A DNA stretch of 64,000 nt from Pseudomonas wadenswilerensis (lineage in GTDB: Bacteria; Pseudomonadota; Gammaproteobacteria; Pseudomonadales; Pseudomonadaceae). The notes beneath the pieces were generated by a model that saw only the letters and a program-made list of their open reading frames with translations, was not told where the DNA came from and did no database searches. This document shows positions 36,631 to 44,026 of this stretch, piece after piece. The stretch spans positions 806,001 to 870,000 of the forward strand of contig NZ_UIDD01000007.1 in NCBI RefSeq assembly GCF_900497695.1, read 5' to 3'. Position numbers and translations under genes: made by a program. The first letter of the stretch is position 1, and each line of letters opens with the position of its first letter.

Positions 36631-37680
36631 CTACAAGGTAAATGACAGCGCAGAAAACACCATTCCGCCACTTCCTGCCCAGCCCATGCAGAACTGCCCT
36701 TTCTCGGCCTCCCCTCGGCTAACCGCATCAAAAATACCAAAGGGGATCGACGCAGTAATAATATTACCTGTTTTATGTCCAACGTGATGCAGCTTGCTAT
36801 CAATACCAATCAACTGGCCAATGTGCTCCCACATTTTTGGCGAGCCGGTATGAATGAATACTTTATGGACATCCGCAGCCGAGACGTTTTGCAGATTGAA
36901 CACTTTTATCGCTTCATTTCGACCATCTTCATGCAAGGCTGCTGCGTAGGAGTTGAACAGATACTGCCCACCGGTTGGTGCGATACGCGCAATATCCTCC
37001 TCATTGCAAAACAGCTTCCAGTCCGGCAGGGAAATAGTCGACAAGTCGCTCAGGTCAGGCCTGTTGATGTACGAAAATTTAAAATTCCCCGGGGCTTCAT
37101 TACTGAGGATGGTGACGGTGGCCGCTTCACCGATGGTAAAACTGGGGAACTTGTAAGCCAGTTCTGCCGGTGACTGCAAAGAAAAGTTCTTTGGCATGAC
37201 CGGCCCGCCATCCGACATGCCAAATTCCATGTTAACGATGGCTGCGTAGCGGATCTCCCCCGCTTCCATTTTGCTATTGATCACATCCATGGCCGTCACC
37301 CAACCGTTGCAGGCGTCGACAACATCAAAATTTCTGCAGTTCAGGCCCAGCGCCTTGGCAATGAAGGTACTGTTGGCAGGCTCGATAAACCCTCGCGTTA
37401 CGTTCGGATAAATCAATAAATCCAGGTCTGCCTTGTTGATATCAGCTTGCGCGAGCGCCGAATTGAATGCTGCTTCCATCAGCTCCATCGGCTTCTCGTT
37501 GGCCGCCAGCCAATGCCGTGTTTCGCTGCCACTTTTCTCAAGCAGCTTGCCGATGGTCTTCAATGTTTTTGGCAAGTCATCCTGAAACGTATTTCTTGAG
37601 TGCTCCTCGACCAGGTTGATAACGTCCTGATTGGTGACGACGCGTGACGGAAGCAACCCAGACAGCCCAACTATCTTCAT
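36631..37680 (-). CDS. Orphan KAS III-type (3-oxoacyl-ACP synthase III-like) ketosynthase
   Basis: 349 residues with a complete KAS III triad: Cys124 (VVDACNGW), His277 (VFIHTGSPKM) and Asn306 (GHKTGNIITASIP). The protein differs from housekeeping FabH and no fatty-acid genes flank it. Codon use is distinctly AT-richer than neighbours, and it sits inside the segment between the tRNA-Cys fragment and tRNA-Cys, so it is probably acquired. Relatives of this type condense activated acyl chains to make signals or small metabolites (alkylquinolones, dialkylresorcinols, pyrones); which applies here cannot be told. AAGGACG precedes ATG 37680. Confidence 0.85.
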   Translation of the reverse strand: MKIVGLSGLLPSRVVTNQDVINLVEEHSRNTFQDDLPKTLKTIGKLLEKSGSETRHWLAANEKPMELMEAAFNSALAQADINKADLDLLIYPNVTRGFIEPANSTFIAKALGLNCRNFDVVDACNGWVTAMDVINSKMEAGEIRYAAIVNMEFGMSDGGPVMPKNFSLQSPAELAYKFPSFTIGEAATVTILSNEAPGNFKFSYINRPDLSDLSTISLPDWKLFCNEEDIARIAPTGGQYLFNSYAAALHEDGRNEAIKVFNLQNVSAADVHKVFIHTGSPKMWEHIGQLIGIDSKLHHVGHKTGNIITASIPFGIFDAVSRGEAEKGQFCMGWAGSGGMVFSALSFTL

Positions 37681-38343
37681 ATAACGTCCTTGTTTGAAGT
37701 ATTCATCCATTGCAATGGCTGCGCATGAGTAGAGGCTTACTCATCCCTGTAAGCAACCACTGGCCGCCTCTATTTCTAGCACAAAAAAACAGTAAATCAA
37801 GGCCGCTAACAAAATTTTCAACCTGCCATTCTGGCCAAGTAAACCACCCACTAAACACTCAATTATGTGCCTTAACAAAGGCTCAATAATGACGCAAATC
37901 AAGATTTAGCCAATTGACGGCTGGCGTAATGCCATACAGCCAGGTACGCAGCGCGCTATGAACTTGCTTCAGATACGCAGCTGTTTACCAACCACTTTTC
38001 CCGCCGACAGCCAATGAGATGCATGGTTCTATATCCATTGCGACCGATGGCAAATTCCTTGCTGTACCATCAGCCTTATAACGTCAGACTGATGTGGGTC
38101 ATTCGCCTGGAAGACGATGTTTTTATAAACATCATGGTTGAAACCTCCACACTTGGTGGCTTTATTGATACTTTGATTGATTAGGCTGCAACGCTTAGGC
38201 GCAGGCGCTCGACTTCCTGGGAAGACTGACCTGAATCCTGGGCAGCGTGGTATCGGCGCTGCGCATCGATGGCCGCTTCAACCCAACGCAGCTATTTTTG
38301 GATCGCTATGTCATTCACCGTTGCTCAATTGACCAGAAAGTCT
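37681..38343. other. AT-rich intergenic stretch, no intact gene
   Basis: Contains the ketosynthase promoter region on the minus strand and a gene remnant at 38181-38290. A plus-strand 56-codon frame at 38014-38184 lacks a ribosome site and is not called. Confidence 0.6.
38181..38290 (-). pseudogene. 3' remnant of an unknown gene
   Basis: Minus strand reads VEAAIDAQRRYHAAQDSGQ then SSQEVERLRLSVAA-stop, with GC-rich, Pseudomonas-like codons in an otherwise AT-rich gap. The frame is closed by a stop about 36 codons upstream with no start, so it looks like the tail of a deleted helical protein. Confidence 0.45.
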
Positions 38344-39009
38344 TTAAAGTCCAAAATTAAAGGCTATGGATATGCGTGGCCTGGTGCCTTCAAAGCGTTG
38401 TACAGAATGCATAAGCCACGATGGAAACATAATGAATTTTCCACTTTCTGCAACACACGCACTACTAAACCCTGCAGTAAGACAGTCTTCAACTCTCATC
38501 CGTAGTGCCGGATTGTATGTCGAGGCGATCATGCCGCGCGGGTCCATAAACTCTATATCACCGCCAACAGCCGGATCTTCCTCTCGGCCGCCGTTGTCGA
38601 CCCAGTAAACGCCTGACCAAAATGCACCAGGATGCCCATGAAGAGCATTACTGTCGCCAGCCTCAGTAACATTCACCCATGCATTAATCGTCCATTCGAA
38701 GCGGGGTTCAATAAATCCGAACTTCTCACTATGGACCGCTGTCAATTGAACGGCAAACGCTCTAGCAAATCGCACTAACGCATCACAGGCTTCCCCACCC
38801 CATTCAGTGAAGTCGCTTGCCGACTGCCAACCGCCTTCATTGCTATGCTTAACACCGTTTCGATTTTCCGCCATACGGCGGCTGATTAGGTTTTTCAGCT
38901 CGACATTGAGTCTTTCTGCGTCAGGGTAGTGAATACTGGCCAAAGGGGTCGCAAACAAACGCCGAATATTTATAAGTTCAGGGTTGAGTAAGTCAATGCT
39001 GGACTGCAT
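38344..39009 (-). CDS. 2OG-Fe(II) oxygenase-like protein (TIGR02466 family)
   Basis: 221 residues. Family pattern: LFATPLASIHY at the start, WTINAWVNVTEAGDSNALHGHPGA in two parts, FWSGVYWVDNGG, IEFMDPRGM and FPSWLMHSVQRFEGTRPRISIAFNF, which supplies the second His and the Arg of the double-stranded beta-helix fold. Substrate unknown; phage and marine bacterial members are common. ATG 39009 is preferred to the TTG at 39021. AT-richer than the genome average. Confidence 0.75.
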   Translation of the reverse strand: MQSSIDLLNPELINIRRLFATPLASIHYPDAERLNVELKNLISRRMAENRNGVKHSNEGGWQSASDFTEWGGEACDALVRFARAFAVQLTAVHSEKFGFIEPRFEWTINAWVNVTEAGDSNALHGHPGAFWSGVYWVDNGGREEDPAVGGDIEFMDPRGMIASTYNPALRMRVEDCLTAGFSSACVAESGKFIMFPSWLMHSVQRFEGTRPRISIAFNFGL

Positions 39010-39182
39010 ACATTTTTCCAAATTGCGTCAGTTACACTGCTGGACGTCGATGCCCCTGAGCTTGGTCAGATCGTTAATTGGCGTCATCGTCCCTGGATGT
39101 AGAGCGGTGTTAGTAAGGTGCTCGAAAATTGCTATTTGGCACCCTTCAACCACGAACAACAATCACCCCCGGCCAGATCAGG

Positions 39183-39497
39183 TCAGAGCGTTAAGATGGT
39201 GCACGCAAGTTGCTGGTCCGATATGCGGGGGACATCAAGCACCTCGCGAATCCTGACAAATGCTGCTTCAAGGCGAACGCCTCGAATGTCTCCATCGCTG
39301 GCGACGAAGGCGGCGGCGTCCTCCTTGGCGGCCAGAACGATTTTGTCGTCCTTGAACGAACTGCTGGTACCTTTGCTGGCACTCATACTCAGGCTTACGC
39401 TGAGGTCCGTGGTCATCACGAAGCTGGTGGCCTGCGCATGGGCGCCTACCAGGCAACCGACCAGGCAGAGCAGACGAAGCAGGGGGGTGGTTTTCAT
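39183..39497 (-). CDS. DUF2388 domain protein, exported
   Basis: 104 residues: signal peptide (LLRLLCLVGCLVGAHA), then SFVMTTDLSVSLSMSASKGTSS and KIVLAAKEDAAAFVASDGDI-RGVRLEAAF, the Pseudomonas DUF2388 pattern. Periplasmic, unknown role. ATG 39497 chosen for the signal peptide. Confidence 0.8.
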   Translation of the reverse strand: MKTTPLLRLLCLVGCLVGAHAQATSFVMTTDLSVSLSMSASKGTSSSFKDDKIVLAAKEDAAAFVASDGDIRGVRLEAAFVRIREVLDVPRISDQQLACTILTL

Positions 39498-39968
39498 GAA
39501 GAGCTCGAAGTACGGCGAATGGGAGCGCACCTTAGCAAGAGCGACCACTTGATAACTTGATGAACATTGCTAAGTATTGTTAAAAAAATCTTTCCCAGGG
39601 CCCAGTCAATCGCCTTCGTAACTCATCAAGTCAGGCCCATTGGCATCGCCAATCAATATTGCTGCCGGTACCTGCGCTGGCATCGGCAGTCGGCGGACGT
39701 CTCGGTTTAGCGAGGCGCGGGGACAAGGTGGCGCGGAAGCTAACTGCCGACGGCAATGCGGACCTGGCTGTCAAAGTGCGGCAGTTCCAGTCTCGCGTTA
39801 TCAGGCCGAAGGCGGCCTCAAAGATCGAGGACGTCGCGTTGGCGAGGTGGTCAGCCCGACCAAGTAATACGCTGATGCGGAAACGGCGCCTGATTATGCG
39901 GAAATGATCGGCTTTTCCGGCCCACAAAGAAAAACCCCGCAGACGTTAATCTGCGGGGCTTTCAATAA
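39498..39968. other. Intergenic stretch without a supported gene
   Basis: Several frames are open but none has a good start or recognisable family. A plus-strand frame is broken by a stop at about 39868 and resumes as YADAETAPDYAEMIGF, which may be gene debris. Ends with the tRNA-Cys terminator. Confidence 0.5.
39931..39963 (-). terminator. Terminator of tRNA-Cys
   Basis: On the minus strand CCCCGCAGA-TTAACG-TCTGCGGGG followed by TTTTTC, 10 bases after the tRNA. Confidence 0.9.
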
Positions 39969-40042
39969 TGGAGGCCGAGGTCGGAATCGAACCGGCGTAG
40001 ACGGATTTGCAATCCGGAGCATAACCACTTTGCTACTCGGCC
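39969..40042 (-). tRNA. tRNA-Cys (anticodon GCA)
   Basis: 74 nt with encoded CCA. Acceptor GGCCGAG pairs with CTCGGCC; anticodon loop TTGCAAA gives GCA (complement of 40008-40010); T-loop GGTTCGATTCC. A 20-bp internal piece is duplicated at 36475-36494. Confidence 0.97.
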
Positions 40043-40352
40043 TCAAATGCCCGAGACCCTGATACTGCGGTCTCAAACATATACAACTCTTTAAGGAAAC
40101 AACTCGCTAAAACCGCTATCTCCTTGAAAACGCTAGGCTTTTTTCGTGCCTCGTTTTCGATGGACGCAATTATGTACTCATTCCCCAGCTCTGGCAACCC
40201 CTTGAATTCAAAAAGTTTTATTTTTTTATTCGAGAGACGCTACGGGCCCCGAAGTGCGGGCTTTGGCCGCAACAAACAGGGTGACAGCCCCCATTGCCAA
40301 AGCGCGTTACTATACAGGCTCTACCCCCTGCCCGCTGCCTGAATTGCCGATC
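40043..40352. other. Intergenic stretch before alkB
   Basis: AT-rich, with a T run around 40218-40227. It should carry the tRNA-Cys promoter (minus) and the alkB promoter (plus); no gene is seen. Confidence 0.5.
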
Positions 40353-41009
40353 ATGATGCAAACCGAACTGGATCTGTTCAACCCCGCCAGCCCCGCCGAA
40401 CCACAATGGATCGGTAAACAGGCGGTGGTGCTGCCCGGTTTTGCCCTGGCCTGGGTAGACGTGCTGCTGCCTGAGCTGCGCCAGATCATCGCCCGCGCGC
40501 CGTTCCGGCATATGCTCACCCCCGGCGGCCTGAACATGGCCGTGGGTTTGACCAACTGTGGGGCGCTGGGGTGGATCAGTGACCGTCGCGGCTATCGGTA
40601 CAGCCCGGTCGATCCGCTCAGTCAGCAGCCCTGGCCCGCGCTGCCACCTGCATTCATCGAACTGGCGGCCCTCGCCGCTTCGGCCGCAGGCTTTGCCGAT
40701 TTCCGGCCGGACGCTTGCCTGATCAACTGCTATAAACCCGGCAATCGCCTGAGCCTGCATCAGGACCGTGATGAGCGCGATTACAGCCAGCCGATCGTCT
40801 CTGTGTCGCTGGGTTTGCCAGCGGTGTTCCAGTTCGGCGGGCATGCCCGCAACGAATCGACACGGCGCATCGGCCTGCGTCATGGCGATGTGATGGTGTG
40901 GGGTGGTGAAGACCGTCTGCGCTTTCATGGGGTACTGCCACTCAAACCGGGCAGTCATCCGCTGCTAAGCGGCCGGCGGATCAACCTGACCTTGCGTAAG
41001 GCAGGCTGA
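40353..41009 (+). CDS. alkB: Alkylated DNA repair dioxygenase AlkB
   Basis: 218 residues. Fe(II)/2-oxoglutarate enzyme that oxidatively removes methyl groups from 1-methyladenine and 3-methylcytosine. Iron ligands in LHQDRDERD (HxD) and FHGVLPL (His); 2OG-binding arginines in RRINLTLRKAG (RxNxTxR). Start MMQTELDLFNP matches the family; the open frame extends upstream without a ribosome site. Adjacent to no other Ada-regulon gene. Confidence 0.93.
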   Translation: MMQTELDLFNPASPAEPQWIGKQAVVLPGFALAWVDVLLPELRQIIARAPFRHMLTPGGLNMAVGLTNCGALGWISDRRGYRYSPVDPLSQQPWPALPPAFIELAALAASAAGFADFRPDACLINCYKPGNRLSLHQDRDERDYSQPIVSVSLGLPAVFQFGGHARNESTRRIGLRHGDVMVWGGEDRLRFHGVLPLKPGSHPLLSGRRINLTLRKAG

Positions 41010-41098
41010 GGTCTATGTTTTACAAAACCTCACAACCCCACGCGCAGCACCTATCGATAATGGAATGATTATCCGCACTGACAGGAGTCTTGCTCGCC

Positions 41099-42055
41099 AT
41101 GCAATGGATCAAAGCCCTGGCCCTGATCGTCGCCCTGCCGTGCTGCGTAGCCATGGCCGGTGAGGAAGCGACCCTGCAGATCCCTGGCCCTCAAGGCCCA
41201 CTGAGCGCAACCTGGCTCAAGGCCCAGAGTACCGCGCCGGTGGTGGTGGTCATCCCGGGTTCCGGTGCCACCGACCGTAATGGCAACCACAAGGGCGCAG
41301 GTTTGCGCCCTTTCACCTATAAATTACTGGCCGAAAGCCTCGCTGCCCAAGGCATCAGCAGCCTGCGCATCGACAAGCGTGGCGTGCGTGACAGTGCCGG
41401 AGCGGTTGCCGATGCCGATCAGGTGACCATCGACGACTATGCCAGCGATGTCCGCGCCTGGGTCGCAGCCTTGCGCGAGCGTCAGCCGCAGGCGCCGGTG
41501 TGGCTGCTGGGGCATAGCCAGGGCGGCCTGATTGCCATGCTCGCAGCCCGGGACAACCCCGATGTCAGTGGCCTGGTGCTGGCGGCCAGTGCCGGGCGGC
41601 CAATCGCGACGATCCTGGTCGAGCAACTCCAGGCCCACCCTGAAAACGCGCCACTGGTCGAGCCTGGAATAGCCCTCATCCGCCGCCTCGAGGCGGGCGA
41701 GACGGTGTCGAACTCACAGATCCCCGATGAGCTCAAACCGCTGCTGCGCCAGGAGGTGCAAGGCCTGATCCGCAGTGAAATGGCCCACGACCCGGCGCAA
41801 CTGATCGCGCCCCTGAAGCAGCCCGTGCTGATCATCCAGGCAGGTCAGGATTTGCAGATCACGGCGGCCGATGCCAAGGCCTTGCAGCAGGGCCAGCCGA
41901 AGGCGCGGCTGGTCTTGCTGGAGCGCGCCAACCATGTATTCAAGGATGTGCCCGAGGGTGACCGGCTGGCCAATCTCATGGCTTACAGCGATCCGCGTTT
42001 GCCATTGTCGGAAGGTTTGGCCGAAGCCGTGGGCGAATTTGTACTGGGACACTGA
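41099..42055 (+). CDS. Alpha/beta hydrolase, exported
   Basis: 318 residues with a signal peptide (ALALIVALPCCVAMA). Oxyanion region VVVIPGSGATDRNGN, nucleophile Ser in LLGHSQGGL, acid and His near QAGQDLQI and RANHVFKDV. Resembles serine-aminopeptidase-like (DUF1100/S33-type) hydrolases; substrate unknown. ATG 41099 chosen; a TTG at 41090 is too close to the AGGAG. Confidence 0.82.
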   Translation: MQWIKALALIVALPCCVAMAGEEATLQIPGPQGPLSATWLKAQSTAPVVVVIPGSGATDRNGNHKGAGLRPFTYKLLAESLAAQGISSLRIDKRGVRDSAGAVADADQVTIDDYASDVRAWVAALRERQPQAPVWLLGHSQGGLIAMLAARDNPDVSGLVLAASAGRPIATILVEQLQAHPENAPLVEPGIALIRRLEAGETVSNSQIPDELKPLLRQEVQGLIRSEMAHDPAQLIAPLKQPVLIIQAGQDLQITAADAKALQQGQPKARLVLLERANHVFKDVPEGDRLANLMAYSDPRLPLSEGLAEAVGEFVLGH

Positions 42056-42134
42056 GCCCGTTCCACGGGCCTTGACCGTCACTCCCTACCCGCTCCATGC
42101 TCTAGCCCCTCCCCCGACTTTCAAGGAAGATTGC

Positions 42135-43412
42135 ATGAAGCTGGAAACCCTGGCCATCCACGCGGGCTTCAGCCCCGACCCGACCACCAAGGCCGTCGCG
42201 GTACCGATCTACCAGACCACCTCGTTTGCTTTCGACGACACCCAGCACGGCGCCGATCTGTTCGACCTGAAAGTCGCCGGCAACATCTATAGCCGGATCA
42301 TGAACCCTACCAACGACGTACTCGAGCAGCGCATGGCGGCGCTCGAAGGCGGTGTCGGTGCCTTGGCCGTGGCCTCGGGCATGGCGGCGATCACCTACGC
42401 GATCCAGACCGTGGCCGAAGCCGGCGACAATATCGTCTCGGTGGCCAAGCTCTACGGCGGTACCTACAACCTGCTGGCCCATACCTTGCCGCGCTTCGGC
42501 ATCCAGACCCGCTTCGCCGCCCATGACGACATCGCCGCCCTCGAAGCGCTGATCGACAGCCGCACCAAGGCAGTGTTCTGCGAGTCGATCGGCAACCCGG
42601 CCGGCAATATCGTCGACCTGCAGGCCCTTGCCGATGCCGCGCACCGCCATGGCGTGCCGTTGATCGTCGACAACACCGTCGCCACGCCGATCCTCTGCCG
42701 CCCGTTCGAGCACGGCGCCGATATCGTCGTGCACTCGCTGACCAAGTACATCGGCGGCCACGGCACCAGCATCGGCGGCATCGTCATTGACTCGGGCAAG
42801 TTCCCCTGGGCCGAAAACAAAGAGCGCTTCGCCCTGCTCAACACCCCGGACCCGTCCTACCACGGCGTGACCTACACCGAAGCCTTTGGCCCTGCCGCCT
42901 TTATCGGCCGCTGCCGGGTGGTGCCGCTACGCAATACAGGGGCTGCGCTATCGCCATTCAACGCCTTCCTTATTCTGCAAGGCCTGGAGACGCTGGCCCT
43001 GCGCATGGAGCGTCACACCGAGAATGCGCTGAAGGTCGCCCGCTACCTGCAAGACCATGAGCAGGTCGCCTGGGTGAAGTACGCAGGCCTGCCCGATCAT
43101 CCCGAACACGAACTGGCCCGACGCTACACCGAAGGCAAACCGGCCTCGATCCTGTCGTTCGGGATCAAGGGCGGCCAGCAAGCTGGCGCGCGTTTCATCG
43201 ATGCGCTACAGCTGGTGGTGCGTCTGGTCAATATCGGCGATGCCAAATCACTGGCCTGCCACCCCGCTTCCACCACTCACCGCCAGCTCAACGACGAAGA
43301 GCTTGAACGGGCCGGTGTACCACGGGACATGGTGCGCCTGTCGATCGGCATCGAGCACAGCGATGACATCATTGCCGACCTGAGCCAGGCACTGGAGGCC
43401 AGCCGCGGGTGA
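42135..43412 (+). CDS. metY: O-acetylhomoserine aminocarboxypropyltransferase (sulfhydrylase)
   Basis: 425 residues, Cys/Met metabolism PLP family. Makes homocysteine from O-acetylhomoserine and sulfide. METLAIHAGF-like start, SRIMNPTNDVLEQRMAALEGG, and PLP-lysine in VHSLTKYIGGHGTSIGG; VRLVNIGDAKSLACHPASTTH is the C-terminal signature. AAGGAAG before ATG 42135. The downstream methyltransferase begins inside its last codons. Confidence 0.94.
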   Translation: MKLETLAIHAGFSPDPTTKAVAVPIYQTTSFAFDDTQHGADLFDLKVAGNIYSRIMNPTNDVLEQRMAALEGGVGALAVASGMAAITYAIQTVAEAGDNIVSVAKLYGGTYNLLAHTLPRFGIQTRFAAHDDIAALEALIDSRTKAVFCESIGNPAGNIVDLQALADAAHRHGVPLIVDNTVATPILCRPFEHGADIVVHSLTKYIGGHGTSIGGIVIDSGKFPWAENKERFALLNTPDPSYHGVTYTEAFGPAAFIGRCRVVPLRNTGAALSPFNAFLILQGLETLALRMERHTENALKVARYLQDHEQVAWVKYAGLPDHPEHELARRYTEGKPASILSFGIKGGQQAGARFIDALQLVVRLVNIGDAKSLACHPASTTHRQLNDEELERAGVPRDMVRLSIGIEHSDDIIADLSQALEASRG

Positions 43413-44026
43413 AGCAGTCAGACTACTACGCAGCTTCACGCGAGGCTGCGGTGTACCCGCACCTGCGTCAGGCGGTTGACCTGGTCGCCGCAAATGCAGG
43501 CAACATTGCCGTGGATGTCGGCTGCGGCGCGGGCCGAAACACGCGTTTTTTGCTGCAACGCGGTTTTGTCGTGCATGCCTATGACAATAATCCCGAGGCC
43601 CTGGAACATACCCGCGCCTTGGGCAACCAGCCGCAACTGTTCACTGCCTGCAGCAGTTTCGAGTCCTTCGACTACCCGCAGGCGGCGTTGATCACCGCCA
43701 GCTCCAGTCTGTTTTTTTGCCAAGCGCAACACTTCGATGAAGCCTGGCGGCGGATCGTTCAGGCGTTACGCACAGGCGGGATATTTTGCGGACACTTCAT
43801 GGGGCCGATGGACTCCTGGGTACAGCTGGAACGTCGCGACTTGAGCGTGCATGACCGTGCACAGACCGAACAATTGTTCGACGGCTTCGAGCTGCTCGAT
43901 CTTTATGAATACAACCAACCCGGCAAGACCCTGCTGGGCCGCAGCAAACACTGGCACACCTACTCGGTGCTGGCCCGCAAGACCGCTCAGGGCTTGCCGG
44001 CCAGCACCGGTTCACTCAGGCGATGA
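43409..44026 (+). CDS. TehB-like SAM-dependent methyltransferase
   Basis: 205 residues from GTG 43409, which overlaps the metY stop (GTGA), so it is translationally coupled. SAM motif I VDVGCGAGRNTRFLLQRG, AYDNNPEALE (acidic residue for ribose), then ITASSSLFFCQ. Resembles the tellurite-resistance/class I methyltransferase group; substrate unknown. Coupling to homocysteine synthesis may point to recycling of the methyl donor. Confidence 0.85.
   Translation: MKQSDYYAASREAAVYPHLRQAVDLVAANAGNIAVDVGCGAGRNTRFLLQRGFVVHAYDNNPEALEHTRALGNQPQLFTACSSFESFDYPQAALITASSSLFFCQAQHFDEAWRRIVQALRTGGIFCGHFMGPMDSWVQLERRDLSVHDRAQTEQLFDGFELLDLYEYNQPGKTLLGRSKHWHTYSVLARKTAQGLPASTGSLRR

Noticed and set aside
38014..38184. 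56-codon plus-strand frame in the AT-rich gap (MRCMVLYPLRPM...)
   Set aside because: No ribosome site, composition typical of chance open frames in AT-rich DNA, no family.
39631..39927. Open frames between the DUF2388 gene and tRNA-Cys
   Set aside because: Overlapping on both strands, weak starts and no recognisable family; noted as possible debris only.
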